DNA of 64,000 nt from Stenotrophomonas sp. 169 (GCF_014621775.1 NZ_CP061204.1:3120501-3184500); one strand, 5' to 3'; shown: positions 16,324 through 26,061, counted from the stretch's first letter. Numbers and translations are program-made. Notes: a model not told the origin generated them from the sequence alone.

Positions 16324-18864
16324 ATGCCCATCAACGCCACGCAGGCCCGCCAGCAGCAGGGCGCCTACCAGCGCAAACATCGCGGTTTGGCTGCGCCGTC
16401 CCACACTGCAACGTGCCAACAGCGCTATGGTCGACAACCGCCGGGATTCAATCTGCAGGGGGCGAGCAACCAGTTGGCGCTTGTGCTGCTGTTGAGCACC
16501 GCGCTTCCCGCAGTCGCCCACCGTCCTGCACCGGCCACGCCGGCGGCGCATCCGCCACCTCGCCCCGCGTCCGGGTGGCCACCCGCCGCGCAGGCGATGG
16601 ACACCGGCTTCGAGCTGCGTGACATGAGGGCGGCCGCGGCGCCGGCGGCCGCGCACGAACCGCTGCTGGGCAGTGCCCCGACGGCCGTCGTCAACCTCGC
16701 CACCGACGCGGCGCTGGCCACCTGCCTGCGCCATCCCCGGCAGTGCGCTCCGGCTGTAGTGACGGCTGCCGGCGTGACTGCCTTCTGGGCGGCAGCAGCC
16801 ACGGCCGGCTATCTGCTCCACCGCGACCCGGTCACCACCGACGATGTGGCCGAAGCGCCGGCCCCGGTCACGCATCCGCCCCTCCCGCGTTATAGGCTCG
16901 ATCCGCAGCGGCTGCTGCCGCCGATGCGCTTCAATGTCAGTGATCTGGAACCGGACATTTCCCCCTGCGTCTCGCTTGGTGCACACGTGAATCGACGGTG
17001 GGAAGAGACGACCACGCTGCAACCCAGTAGAACCCAGTTGGGCACGCTCGATCACCTGCGCACCAATGCACTGCTGGTCTGCCAGCAGTTGGCCGAACAG
17101 ATGGCCATCGAGCGGACGCCGGACAAGCCAGCCAAGGTGATCGGTGACCTGTGGGCAACAGGCATGGATGAGGTGGGTATCGAGGTGGCCGACCGCCGGC
17201 CTCTGCAACCTGCGCTGGAGGCCATCGAAGCGGTAAGGGACACAAACGCGCTCATCAAATATCTGTTCGATGCCTCCCGGCGTGACGCCAATCCATTGTT
17301 CACCTTTACCGTGCGTCCCGACTTCGAAGACCCGGCGACCAATATCGGGTATTTCGCGCAATCCGGTCTGGGCCTGCCCAGCAGCGAGTGGTACGACGAC
17401 CCGCAAAAAGGCCCCCTCATCGATGCATACCGCGCGCACGTGGTGGAAACGCTTGTGCTTTCCGGTATGCCCCGCAGTGACGCCGACAGGCTGGCGCCGG
17501 AGATCCTACTGATCGAACGTGAGCTGGCGGCGGCTTCGGTACCCTTCTCCAAACTGGCTACCGATATCTCCGTGTTCCACAACATCGTCACCCCCGAGCA
17601 GGCTCGACAGCAGACACCCAATCTTGATTGGCGGCGCTTCTTCCACGCCCAGGGTCTGCAGCCACCTGCCACGTTCTCACTGGGCATGCCGACCTTCTTC
17701 CAGAAGCTCGATACCCTGCTGAGGGACACTCCACTGGAGACTTGGAAGGCCTACCTGCGCTTCCATGCCACCGACGACGCAGCTCCGTGTCTGTCCGCCG
17801 CCTTCGTCGACACCCATGATGCGTTTCATGGCGGGGTGATCAAGGGCCGCAGATCCCGCGTGCCCCGCTTTGCGCGGATACTCGGCATGATCCAGCAAGC
17901 AGCAGGGGACGCGATGGGCCCGGCCTACGCGCAGGTTGCGTTTCCCGCTGATACTGCACGTTCATTGAAGACCATTACCCAGCAGCTGACCTCTGCGCTG
18001 AAAAACAGGATCGCCCAGTGTGACTGGATGGACGCCGAAACCCGCGAAAGGGCGATGCAGAAAGCGAACACGCAGCGCATCGAGGTCGGCTGTCCCAGCC
18101 AATGGCCGGTTTGGGGCGATGTCGGCACCGGGCGCACCTCGTTCCTGGAAAACATGCAGGCCGTGCGGGCACATGCCCAGCGTCGCAATGTGGCCCAGTT
18201 GGGCCAGCCCGCCGATCACCATCATTGGAAGCTGACGCCGCAGACAGTGAACGCCTATCAGGATGTCTCATTGAACCTGATCGCGATCCCGGCCGCACTG
18301 CTGCAGCCTCCGTTCCATGACGCCAACGCCGACGCCGCCCTCAACTACGGAGGCATCGGCGCGATCATCGGCCACGAAATCGCCCACGGATTCGACACGG
18401 TCGGCACCTCGTTCGACGAGCACGGCCACGGAGGCGATTGGCTTACGCCGTACAGCCGGCAGCAGTTCAAAGCACGCGCAGACCAGCTTGCCCAGCAGTT
18501 CAACCGTTACGAGGGTGACGGACTTGCGGTGGACGGTAAGCTGACCCTTGATGAGAACCTGGCCGACCTGGGCGGGCTGTCCATCGCGTTGCAGGCAATG
18601 CGGCAGGCGACGGCGGGGACCCCGGATCCGATGATCGATGGCCAGACCCGCGAGCAGCGATTCTTCATCGCCTACGCGGTGGCACATCGAGCCATTTCGA
18701 CTCCGCAGCGGGCTGAGCTGGATCGCGCCATCGTCGCTCACCCGCCTGAGCCTGTGCGCGCTGACGGTGCGCCGTCGAACTTTCCGGAGTTCACCGAAGC
18801 CTTCAACTGCACCGCCGGCATGGCCATGACACGGCCTGCCGACCAGCAGATTCGTTTCCTCTGA
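16324..18864 (+). CDS. M13-family (neprilysin-like) zinc metallopeptidase with long leader
   Basis: This 846-residue protein has an M13 core from about 185 to the end. The zinc site is H684-E-I-A-H688 within GGIGAIIGHEIAHGFDT, with the third ligand E744 in ENLADLGG. The substrate-side motif VNAY and the NFPEFTEAFNC ending are also family hallmarks. M13 enzymes cleave peptides outside the cytoplasm. The leader resembles that of the preceding M28 protein: MPINATQARQQQGAYQ, a hydrophobic stretch at 49-65, a Pro/Ala-rich linker, then a segment at about 127-165 with C134 and C141 before a second hydrophobic stretch. The ATG follows TGAGGCGCCC, 7 bp after the M28 stop, so the pair is almost certainly an operon. 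The normally conserved N-terminal DDFYxYVNG is degenerate here (SLGAHVNRRWEE). Confidence 0.9.
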   Translation: MPINATQARQQQGAYQRKHRGLAAPSHTATCQQRYGRQPPGFNLQGASNQLALVLLLSTALPAVAHRPAPATPAAHPPPRPASGWPPAAQAMDTGFELRDMRAAAAPAAAHEPLLGSAPTAVVNLATDAALATCLRHPRQCAPAVVTAAGVTAFWAAAATAGYLLHRDPVTTDDVAEAPAPVTHPPLPRYRLDPQRLLPPMRFNVSDLEPDISPCVSLGAHVNRRWEETTTLQPSRTQLGTLDHLRTNALLVCQQLAEQMAIERTPDKPAKVIGDLWATGMDEVGIEVADRRPLQPALEAIEAVRDTNALIKYLFDASRRDANPLFTFTVRPDFEDPATNIGYFAQSGLGLPSSEWYDDPQKGPLIDAYRAHVVETLVLSGMPRSDADRLAPEILLIERELAAASVPFSKLATDISVFHNIVTPEQARQQTPNLDWRRFFHAQGLQPPATFSLGMPTFFQKLDTLLRDTPLETWKAYLRFHATDDAAPCLSAAFVDTHDAFHGGVIKGRRSRVPRFARILGMIQQAAGDAMGPAYAQVAFPADTARSLKTITQQLTSALKNRIAQCDWMDAETRERAMQKANTQRIEVGCPSQWPVWGDVGTGRTSFLENMQAVRAHAQRRNVAQLGQPADHHHWKLTPQTVNAYQDVSLNLIAIPAALLQPPFHDANADAALNYGGIGAIIGHEIAHGFDTVGTSFDEHGHGGDWLTPYSRQQFKARADQLAQQFNRYEGDGLAVDGKLTLDENLADLGGLSIALQAMRQATAGTPDPMIDGQTREQRFFIAYAVAHRAISTPQRAELDRAIVAHPPEPVRADGAPSNFPEFTEAFNCTAGMAMTRPADQQIRFL

Positions 18865-18869
18865 CCGCA

Positions 18870-18903
18870 GCTGCAGCGGCCAGGCGAACCTGGCCGCTGC
18901 AGC
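18870..18903. terminator. Bidirectional terminator between M13 peptidase and clpB
   Basis: A perfect 15-bp stem GCTGCAGCGGCCAGG with a CGAA loop (TTCG on the minus strand) fills the 45-bp gap between convergent genes. The minus-strand UUCG tetraloop favours termination of clpB. No T-run is visible. Confidence 0.7.
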
Positions 18904-18909
18904 GCTTGT

Positions 18910-21495
18910 TCACCGCACGCTGAAATGCAACCTGCCGTTCTCGGCTTCCACGCCAATCGTGTCGCCACTACTGAACTCACCTGACAGGATTTTCTGCGCC
19001 AGGGGGTTCTCCAGCTGCGACTGGATCGCGCGCTTCAACGGCCGCGCCCCGTAGACGGGATCGAAGCCCGCCGTACCCAGCGATTCAAATGCCGCATCGC
19101 TGACCTGCAGCTTCAAGCCGCGCTCGGCCAGCCGCGATTCCAGGCCACGCATCTGGATCCGTGCGATCTGCTTGATCTGCTGCTTGTCCAACGGGTGGAA
19201 CACCACGATGTCGTCCAGCCGGTTGATGAACTCCGGGCGGAAATGCGCCTGCACCACGCCCATCACGGCGGCCTTCATCTGGGTGTAGGCCTCCGGCGAA
19301 TCATCGCCACTCATGTCCTGGATCTGATGCGAACCCAGGTTGGACGTCATCACGATGACTGTGTTGCGGAAGTCCACGGTGCGGCCCTGGCCATCGGTCA
19401 ACCGGCCATCGTCGAGTACCTGCAGCAGGATGTTGAATACATCCGGATGCGCTTTTTCCACTTCATCCAGCAGGATGATCGAATACGGACGACGACGCAC
19501 GGCTTCGGTCAGGTAGCCACCTTCTTCGTAACCGACGTAACCGGGAGGCGCACCGACCAGACGGGCGACGCTGTGTTTCTCCATGAACTCGCTCATGTCG
19601 ATGCGGATCATCGCATCGGTACTGTCGAACAGGAACTCGGCAAGGGCCTTGCACAGCTCGGTCTTGCCCACGCCGGTGGGGCCCAGGAACAGGAACGAGC
19701 CACTCGGTCGGTCAGGATCGGACAGACCCGCACGCGAGCGCCGCACCGCATCGGACACGACCTTGATGGCCTCTTCCTGCCCCACCACACGCCGGTGCAG
19801 TTCGTCTTCCATCCGCAGCAGTTTCTCGCGCTCGCCTTCCAGCATGCGGTTGACCGGGATACCGGTCCAGCGGGAAACCACCTCTGCGATTTCCTCGGCC
19901 GTAACGCGGTCCTGCACCAGCTTGAACTCGGTGTTCTCGGCCTCCTGCGCGGCAGCGAGCTGCTTCTCCAGCTGCGGCAACTGGCCGTACTGGATTTCGC
20001 TCATGCGACCAAAATCCTGCCGACGCTGCGCCGACTCCAGCTCCAGCCGTGCCTGCTCGATCTGCTCTTTGATCCGGGTTGCGCCCTGCAGCGCCGCCTT
20101 CTCCGACTTCCAGACTTCGTTGAGGTCCGAGAAATCACGCTCCAGCGCGTCGATGTCGCTCTCGAGGTCCGCCAAGCGCTGCCGGGACGCCTCGTCTTTT
20201 TCTTTCTTCAGCATCTCGCGCTGGATCTTCAGCTGGATCAACCGGCGCTCCAGTCGGTCCAGCTCTTCCGGCTTGGAATCGATCTCCATGCGGATGCGCG
20301 AGGCGGCCTCGTCCATCAGGTCGATGGCCTTGTCCGGCAGCTGCCGGTCACTGATGTAGCGGTGCGACAACGTGGCGGCCGCGACGATCGCCGGATCGGT
20401 TATCTCCACGCCATGGTGGACCGCGTACTTTTCCTTCAGACCGCGCAGGATGGCGATGGTGTCCTCCACCGACGGCTCACCCACCAGCACCTTCTGGAAA
20501 CGACGCTCCAGCGCGGCGTCTTTCTCGATGTACTTGCGGTACTCATCCAGCGTGGTGGCACCGACGCAGTGCAGTTCGCCGCGCGCAAGCGCCGGCTTGA
20601 GCATGTTGCCGGCGTCCATCGCACCATCGGCCTTGCCTGCGCCGACCATCGTGTGCAGCTCGTCGATGAACAGGATGACCTGCCCTTCGCTCTTGGCGAG
20701 ATCATTGAGCACGCCTTTCAGGCGTTCTTCGAATTCACCGCGGAACTTCGCACCGGCGATCAGCGCGCCCATGTCCAGCGACAGCACCCGCTTGCCACGC
20801 AGGCCTTCGGGCACCTCATCGTTGATGATGCGCTGGGCCAAGCCCTCTACGATGGCGGTCTTGCCCACGCCGGGCTCGCCAATGAGCACCGGATTGTTCT
20901 TGGTGCGTCGCTGCAGCACCTGGATGGTGCGTCGGATCTCCTCGTCACGGCCGATCACCGGATCGAGCTTTCCGCTCTCAGCGCGCGCGGTCAGGTCGAT
21001 GGTGTACTTCTCCAGCGCCTGGCGCTGTTCCTCTGCGCTTTCCGACTGCACCTTCTCGCCGCCGCGCAGCTTGTCGATGGCCGCCTGCAGGCGCGCCTTG
21101 TCGGCACCGGCAGCGCGCAGCGCCATGCCCAGGGTGCCGCCATCTTCCAGCGCCGCCAGCACGAACCATTCGCTCGCGATGAAGGCATCGCCCTGCTGCT
21201 GTGCCAGCTTGTCGGTGTGGTTGAGCAGCCGGTTGAGGTCGTTGCCGATGGACAGGTTACCGGCCTGCCCGGAAACCTTCGGCAATGCCGCCAGCGCCTC
21301 GTCCAGGCGCTCACGCAGCACGGTCACGTTGACACCCGCCTGGGACAGCAGGGGCCGGGTACTGCCACCGGCCTGGTCGAACAGGGCGCTGAACACGTGC
21401 ACCGGTTCAACGATGGAATTATCGCGGCCTACGGCCAGCGACTGCGCGTCCGCCAGCGCTTGCTGGAAACGCGAGGTGAGCTTGTCCATCCGCAT
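18910..21495 (-). CDS. clpB: ClpB disaggregase (Hsp100 chaperone)
   Basis: This 861-residue cytosolic hexameric AAA+ chaperone dissolves heat-induced aggregates with DnaK-DnaJ-GrpE. Domains in order: the Clp N-domain (1-150), AAA1 with Walker A GEPGVGKT, and the long coiled-coil middle domain (about 405-530). AAA2 follows with Walker [10 protein letters not shown] ([20 protein letters not shown]), then the C-terminal lid. The length matches E. coli ClpB (857). The start [21 protein letters not shown] at 21493-21495 aligns with the family N-terminus and follows GAGG; a longer upstream reading adds unrelated residues. A sigma-32-type promoter lies directly upstream (21543-21570). Confidence 0.97.
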   Translation of the reverse strand: MRMDKLTSRFQQALADAQSLAVGRDNSIVEPVHVFSALFDQAGGSTRPLLSQAGVNVTVLRERLDEALAALPKVSGQAGNLSIGNDLNRLLNHTDKLAQQQGDAFIASEWFVLAALEDGGTLGMALRAAGADKARLQAAIDKLRGGEKVQSESAEEQRQALEKYTIDLTARAESGKLDPVIGRDEEIRRTIQVLQRRTKNNPVLIGEPGVGKTAIVEGLAQRIINDEVPEGLRGKRVLSLDMGALIAGAKFRGEFEERLKGVLNDLAKSEGQVILFIDELHTMVGAGKADGAMDAGNMLKPALARGELHCVGATTLDEYRKYIEKDAALERRFQKVLVGEPSVEDTIAILRGLKEKYAVHHGVEITDPAIVAAATLSHRYISDRQLPDKAIDLMDEAASRIRMEIDSKPEELDRLERRLIQLKIQREMLKKEKDEASRQRLADLESDIDALERDFSDLNEVWKSEKAALQGATRIKEQIEQARLELESAQRRQDFGRMSEIQYGQLPQLEKQLAAAQEAENTEFKLVQDRVTAEEIAEVVSRWTGIPVNRMLEGEREKLLRMEDELHRRVVGQEEAIKVVSDAVRRSRAGLSDPDRPSGSFLFLGPTGVGKTELCKALAEFLFDSTDAMIRIDMSEFMEKHSVARLVGAPPGYVGYEEGGYLTEAVRRRPYSIILLDEVEKAHPDVFNILLQVLDDGRLTDGQGRTVDFRNTVIVMTSNLGSHQIQDMSGDDSPEAYTQMKAAVMGVVQAHFRPEFINRLDDIVVFHPLDKQQIKQIARIQMRGLESRLAERGLKLQVSDAAFESLGTAGFDPVYGARPLKRAIQSQLENPLAQKILSGEFSSGDTIGVEAENGRLHFSVR

Positions 21496-21517
21496 GTCAG
21501 ATCCTCGATCATGAGAA

Positions 21518-21538
21518 GCCGGCCACGCCGGCACTACC
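21518..21538 (-). repeat. SMAG-like hairpin in the clpB leader
   Basis: On the minus strand GGTAGTGCCGGC-GT-GGCCGGC forms a GTAG-headed hairpin starting at the expected transcription start of clpB. It would sit at the very 5' end of the mRNA. Confidence 0.6.
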
Positions 21539-21542
21539 CACC

Positions 21543-21570
21543 AGATGCGGCTGCTGCCGCCGGTTTCAAG
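21543..21570 (-). promoter_or_regulatory. Sigma-32 (RpoH) heat-shock promoter of clpB
   Basis: The minus strand reads CTTGAAA (21570-21564), a 13-bp spacer, then CCGCATCT (21550-21543). The RpoH consensus is CTTGAAA-N11-16-CCCCATnT, so only one consensus base differs. The predicted start falls near 21537, giving a leader of about 40 nt to the ATG. A CAGATGC..GCATCTG inverted repeat (21542-21578) brackets the promoter. Confidence 0.85.
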
Positions 21571-21681
21571 GGCATCTGAGATCATCGGCCAGAGGGAGGA
21601 AACAGGGCGTGCAGGCCATGCTCACCGTTCCCTGCCCTTCCGCGTCACATACTGGCGTCGCCTTCATGACACGGGACCGAC

Positions 21682-22392
21682 ATGCATTACGAGCTTTATT
21701 ACTGGACCGGGATCCAGGGGCGTGGCGAGTTCGTCCGATTGGCGTTGGAGGATGCCGGCGCCGGTTACACCGACATGGCGCGCGAACACGGGGATGAGGT
21801 GATGGACGCATTCCTCGCCGGCAAGGCCGAGGGGGGCCGCCCGTTTGCCCCGCCGTTCCTCAAGGCCGGCCGGCAGGTGGTCGCACAGGTGGCCGCCATC
21901 CTGGATTTCCTCGGCCCCACGCTGGACCTGGTGCCGCATGCCGCATCGCGACGCACGCAGGCCGTGCAGCTTCAGCTGACCATTGCCGACCTGGTCGCCG
22001 AGGTGCATGACACCCACCACCCCATCGCGGCGTCGGCGTACTACGAAGACCAGAGAGCCGAAGCGAAGGCGCGGGCAGCTTCGATGCGCGGAGAACGGAT
22101 GCCCAAGTTCCTGGACTACTTCGAAAACGTGATCAAGGAGAACGGCGGACGGCACCCGCTGCGCGAGCACTCTTACGTCGACCTGTCGCTCTTCCAGCTG
22201 CTGAGCGGGCTGGACTACATGTTCCCGCAGCGGATGCGCACGCTGTGGCCTTCGTTGCCGCTGCTTGCAGCGCTGAAGGACCGCGTGGAAAAGCGGCCGG
22301 GCATTGCCGCGTACCTGAAATCCGAGCGGCGCGTGGCCTTCAACACCAATGGCATCTTCCGCCATTACCCGGAGCTGGACGCGCCGGAATGA
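21682..22392 (+). CDS. Glutathione S-transferase family protein
   Basis: This 236-residue protein has an N-terminal thioredoxin-like GST domain (1-80; YELYYWTGIQGRGEFVRLALEDAG) and a helical C-terminal domain (100-225; YVDLSLFQLLSGLDYMFPQ, ERPGIAAYLKSERRV-type ending). The Tyr/Trp-rich N-terminus and GRGEFVR motif resemble Pi/Sigma-like cytosolic GSTs, which conjugate glutathione to electrophiles; Y6 or Y7 is the candidate catalytic Tyr. The gene is divergent from clpB, 186 bp away. Its stop region (CCGGAATGA) is echoed by repeats just downstream. Confidence 0.88.
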   Translation: MHYELYYWTGIQGRGEFVRLALEDAGAGYTDMAREHGDEVMDAFLAGKAEGGRPFAPPFLKAGRQVVAQVAAILDFLGPTLDLVPHAASRRTQAVQLQLTIADLVAEVHDTHHPIAASAYYEDQRAEAKARAASMRGERMPKFLDYFENVIKENGGRHPLREHSYVDLSLFQLLSGLDYMFPQRMRTLWPSLPLLAALKDRVEKRPGIAAYLKSERRVAFNTNGIFRHYPELDAPE

Positions 22393-22560
22393 AACGGTAG
22401 AGATGGCCGCTGGCTGTCGGCGCCTGGCGTCGGCGCTTGCCGCTGCGCTCGCCGAGCATGGCTCGGCGCTACCGGTGGCGGAATGACACGGTTACCGGGG
22501 GGCGGAATGAGACGGTTACCGGTGCCGGAATGGCACGGTAGTGACGGCCGCTGGCCGTCA
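22380..22560. repeat. Mixed repeats: SMAG elements and 23-24 bp tandem units after GST
   Basis: Three tandem units of 23, 24 and 23 bp (22471-22493, 22494-22517, 22518-22540; core CCGGnGGCGGAATGA..ACGGTTA) lie between two SMAG elements (22451-22473 and 22538-22560). The same CCGGAATG..ACGGTAG core also forms the end of the GST gene (about 22383-22400), so the array seems to derive from, or carry, that gene's 3' end. Confidence 0.75.
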
Positions 22561-22574
22561 GCAACCGGCGGTCG

Positions 22575-24167
22575 TCATGGGCGGGGGACGGGCTGCTTCT
22601 GCAGCGACAGCAGGGCCAGCAGCACGGCCAGCGCAACGTAGGCCCCGGCGAACTGCCAGCTGATGATGCGCGCCAGGCCCTGCAGGTCCCACGGCAGGTA
22701 GATGCCACCGCGGGGATCCACCGAATGGATCAGCCCGAACAGGGTCAGCCCTGCAGCCACCAGCAGGAAGCCACAGGCCCGGCGCAGGTACCCGTCGACC
22801 ATCGCCGCCACCGTGGCGATCCACAGCATCGAGGTGATGATGAAGCCATTGCCCAGCGCGAAGATCACCGCCAGCTCGGGCAGCCCATGCCCATCCACCT
22901 TGGTCAGCATGGCCACCAACTGCTCCGGCGCGATCCAGCCCGGCGCCTTGATCGCCAACAGGTAGGCCGCCGATGGCAGGAAGCCCAGCACCATCGCACC
23001 GGCGTGCTGTTTCGGCGTGGCCTGGAAGGCCTGGGTGGTGATGTCGATGCCCACGTAGACGATGATCGGCGCCAGCACCGCCAGCGGCAGCCACTGCACC
23101 AGCCCCGATACGATGCCGAGCATGCCGCCGATTCCGATGAACAGCCCCGTCAGCAGGGTGTAACCGCTACGCGCGCCCATGTGCTTGTACGCCGGCTGGC
23201 CGATATACGGCGTGGTCTGTGCAACGCCGCCACAGACACCCGCGACCAGCGTCGCGACGGCTTCCACCAGCAGGATGTCACGCGTGCGGTAGTCATCACC
23301 GGCAGCGCGCGCGCTCTCGGACACGTTGATGCCACCGACCACCATCAACAACCCGAACGGCAACAGCAGCGGCAGATAGGTCATCGCCGTCGGCATGCCG
23401 TCGAGGAAGCCCAGCGTCGGCAGCGGCAGCACGATCTGCGGCGCTGCCCACACCGGTATCTGGAAGCCGGGCGCACCCAGCCCCGCCATGCCCAGTCCGT
23501 AATACAGCACGGTACCGAAGACGAAGGCCAGCAGTACGCCAGGCCCGCGCACCGGCAGCTTGCCCTTGGCGATCAGCACATACAGCAGCAGGCCCAGGGT
23601 GACGAAGCCGACCAAGGGCGAGCGCAGCGTTTCGAGCAGCGGCAACAGGCCCATCAGCACCAGCGCGATGCCCGCGATGGAGCCCAGCAACGCGGCCCGC
23701 GGCAATGCGCGGGTCACCGCTTCGCCGAAGAAAGAGAGCACCAGCTTGAGCAGGCCCATGATGACCAGCGAGGCCATGCCCAGTTGCCAGGTGGCAATCG
23801 CTGCAGCGTTCGGGTCCATGCCCTGCGCCTTGAAGGCCACGAAGGCCGGCCCCAGCACCAGCAGGGCCATGCCGATGCTGGTCGGCGCGTCGAGCCCGAG
23901 CGGCATCGCGGTGACATCGTCGCGCCCGGTGCGCGCTGCCAGCCGCCGCGCCATGACGGTGTACAGCACGTTGCCGACCAGCACACCAAAGGCGGTGCCC
24001 GGGAACATGCGGGTGAACACCACCTCGGCCGGGAACTGGAACATCCCCACCAACGCCATGGCGATGAAACCGAGGATGGACAGATTGTCGACCACCAGGC
24101 CGAAGAAACCATTGAGATCGCCGGCGACGAACCAGCGCCGCGGAGCGGCAGGAGCAGGAACGGACAT
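22575..24167 (-). CDS. NCS2-family permease
   Basis: This 530-residue inner-membrane protein has about 12-14 hydrophobic segments and belongs to the nucleobase-cation symporter-2/SulP-like fold. It has the FMDGMPTAMT-like loop (LGFLDGMPTAMTYLPLL), GGINVSESARAAGDDYRTR, and VCGGVAQTTPYIGQPAYKHMGAR, where AzgA-type purine permeases have a related segment. The likely substrate is a purine or related anion, but this subgroup is poorly characterised. The start at 24165-24167 (MSVPAPAAPRRWFVAGDLNGFFG) leaves a short cytoplasmic tail before TM1; an upstream start would add 39 atypical residues. It follows poxB on the same strand after a hairpin. Confidence 0.85.
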   Translation of the reverse strand: MSVPAPAAPRRWFVAGDLNGFFGLVVDNLSILGFIAMALVGMFQFPAEVVFTRMFPGTAFGVLVGNVLYTVMARRLAARTGRDDVTAMPLGLDAPTSIGMALLVLGPAFVAFKAQGMDPNAAAIATWQLGMASLVIMGLLKLVLSFFGEAVTRALPRAALLGSIAGIALVLMGLLPLLETLRSPLVGFVTLGLLLYVLIAKGKLPVRGPGVLLAFVFGTVLYYGLGMAGLGAPGFQIPVWAAPQIVLPLPTLGFLDGMPTAMTYLPLLLPFGLLMVVGGINVSESARAAGDDYRTRDILLVEAVATLVAGVCGGVAQTTPYIGQPAYKHMGARSGYTLLTGLFIGIGGMLGIVSGLVQWLPLAVLAPIIVYVGIDITTQAFQATPKQHAGAMVLGFLPSAAYLLAIKAPGWIAPEQLVAMLTKVDGHGLPELAVIFALGNGFIITSMLWIATVAAMVDGYLRRACGFLLVAAGLTLFGLIHSVDPRGGIYLPWDLQGLARIISWQFAGAYVALAVLLALLSLQKQPVPRP

Positions 24168-24304
24168 GTGGGGGCGGTGGGGGGTGTGGGGACCGCCGAT
24201 GGTAGGCCTCGCGAAGCCCGGATGCCAATGATGGTTCGTGCTGAAACATCCCGGCCCGGGCATCACCGCAGCCACGGGCCGCACCGTCCTGCACCCGGGC
24301 GCAG

Positions 24305-24327
24305 AGCCCTCCCCTCTCGGGAGGGCT
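24305..24327 (-). terminator. Terminator hairpin after poxB
   Basis: AGCCCTCCC and GGGAGGGCT pair perfectly around a 5-nt loop, 16 bp downstream of the poxB stop on the minus strand. There is no clear T-run. Confidence 0.6.
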
Positions 24328-24342
24328 GCGGCGCTGGCCGCT

Positions 24343-26061
24343 TCAGCGCTTCAGGAAGTTGTCCGCCAGCAGGTCCTTGACCTCGCCGATACGCCCGGCC
24401 AGCACCGCCTTGGCCATGTAGCGCGCGGTGCCCACCACCTGCCCGGCCTCGACCTGCGGCGGCATCACCAGCTCGGTGGGCGTGGTGTGTACATCGAGCA
24501 ATGCCGGGCCAGGGTGTGCCAGCAGGTCCTGCACGGCCAGCGCCAGCTCTTCGCTGCGGGTCACGGTGCGGCCATGGAAACCGATCACCTCGGCGAGCTT
24601 GCCGAAATCCGGATTCTTCAACTCGGTGTAGTAGTCCAACAGGCCCTCTACCTTCTGCTCCAGCTCTACGAAGTTGAGCGAGCCGTTGTTGAACACCACG
24701 ATCTTGATCGGCAGGTTTTCCTGCACCGCGGTCAACAGATCGCCCATCAGCATCGTCAGGCCGCCGTCGCCACACAGCGCGACCACCTGCCGGCCGGGGA
24801 AGGCCTTCTGCAGGCCCAGCGCCTGCGGCATGGCGTTGGCCATCGTGCCGTGCAGCAGGCTGGTCAGCGTACGCCGGCGGCCGTTGACGCGGATATGGCG
24901 CAGCAGCCACACCATCGGCGAGCCACAGTCGCCGGTGAACAGCGCATCGTCGGCCGCGTGCTGGTCCAGCAGCGCGGTCAGGTACTGCGGATGGATCAGT
25001 CCCCCTTCACCCGGCGCTTCTTCCGCGGCGCGCTTGGCCAGGGCCTTGTCGCGGTGGCTGATGCACTCATCCAGGAAGTCGCTGTCTTCGCGCGGCGGCA
25101 GCATCGGCAGCAACGCCTCCAGCGTAGGCCGGATGTCGCCGACCACACCGAGGTCCACCGGATGGCGCCGGCCCAGATGGCTGCCATCACGGTCGACCTG
25201 GATGATGGTGGCCTTGTCCGGGTAGTACTGGCCCCACGCGAAGTCCGCGCCGAGCAGCAGCAACGTGTCGCACTCCATCACCGTGTGGAACCCCGATTCG
25301 ATGCCGAAGATGCCGGTCATGCCCATGTTGAAGGGATTTTCAGGCTCGACGAAATCCTTGGCCCGCGATGTGTGGGCGATGGGCGCATTGAGCCGCCTCG
25401 CCAGCTCCAGCAGCGGCGCATGCGCGCCCTCGCAGCCGGCACCGGCATAGATGCCGATGCGCTTGCCGAGGCCGATCAGCTCGGCGATACGCAGCAGCTC
25501 CTCGTCCGACGGACGCAGCACCGGTTGCGCGCGATGCACCGCGAACGGCGGATCGTGCTTGACCGCCTGTTCGCTGATGTCGGACGGCAGGATCACCACC
25601 GCCACGCCTCGTCGGCTGATCGCCGCCTGGCATGCCAGGGTCACCACGCGGCGCGCCTGCTCGGCGCTGTACACCTGCTCGCAGAACACGCTGCAACTGG
25701 CATACACCGCCTTGAAATCGACCTCCTGCGGAAACTCCATGCCCAGTTCGCTGGTAACGATCTGGCTGGCGATCAGGACCATGGGCGCGCGATTGCGATT
25801 GTTCTCGAACACGCCGTTGATGAAGTGCAGGCTGCCGGGCCCGCACGACCCCGCGCACGCGGTCAACTCGCCACTGATCAGTGAGTCGGCACCGGCGGCA
25901 AACGCGGCCACCTCTTCGTGGCGCACGTGCACCCAGTCGATCTCGCTGCCATGGATTGCCGTGGTGACATGGTTCAAGGTGTCGCCGACAATGCCGTAGC
26001 AGCGTCGTACGCCCGCCTGCTGCAGGGTCTCAACAACGATATCGGCGACGCGCTTGCTCAT
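24343..26061 (-). CDS. poxB: Pyruvate dehydrogenase (quinone), PoxB
   Basis: This 572-residue ThDP- and FAD-dependent peripheral membrane enzyme decarboxylates pyruvate to acetate and CO2, passing electrons to ubiquinone. Three domains are visible: N-terminal PYR (GIVGDTLNHVTTAIHG, with the catalytic Glu in VHVRHEEVAAFAA), a central FAD-binding domain (about 190-330) and the C-terminal PP domain with the ThDP motif GDGGLTMLMGDLLTAVQ..NN. The C-terminal segment that mediates lipid activation in E. coli is present as VKDLLADNFLKR. Length equals E. coli PoxB (572). Expression in stationary phase is known in E. coli, but nothing here shows it. The gene appears monocistronic. Confidence 0.95.
   Translation of the reverse strand: MSKRVADIVVETLQQAGVRRCYGIVGDTLNHVTTAIHGSEIDWVHVRHEEVAAFAAGADSLISGELTACAGSCGPGSLHFINGVFENNRNRAPMVLIASQIVTSELGMEFPQEVDFKAVYASCSVFCEQVYSAEQARRVVTLACQAAISRRGVAVVILPSDISEQAVKHDPPFAVHRAQPVLRPSDEELLRIAELIGLGKRIGIYAGAGCEGAHAPLLELARRLNAPIAHTSRAKDFVEPENPFNMGMTGIFGIESGFHTVMECDTLLLLGADFAWGQYYPDKATIIQVDRDGSHLGRRHPVDLGVVGDIRPTLEALLPMLPPREDSDFLDECISHRDKALAKRAAEEAPGEGGLIHPQYLTALLDQHAADDALFTGDCGSPMVWLLRHIRVNGRRRTLTSLLHGTMANAMPQALGLQKAFPGRQVVALCGDGGLTMLMGDLLTAVQENLPIKIVVFNNGSLNFVELEQKVEGLLDYYTELKNPDFGKLAEVIGFHGRTVTRSEELALAVQDLLAHPGPALLDVHTTPTELVMPPQVEAGQVVGTARYMAKAVLAGRIGEVKDLLADNFLKR

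Noticed and set aside
19195..21579. A 794-codon open frame antisense to clpB, and similar long antisense frames in ggpPS, ABC-F, otsA and rluD
   Set aside because: High GC and codon bias in the real gene generate mirror frames. The antisense products are His/Gln/Arg-rich with no domains.
24232..24342. Riboswitch for the NCS2 permease or poxB
   Set aside because: The hairpin at 24305-24327 is downstream of poxB and upstream of the permease, but no conserved aptamer core is recognisable; it is better explained as a terminator.
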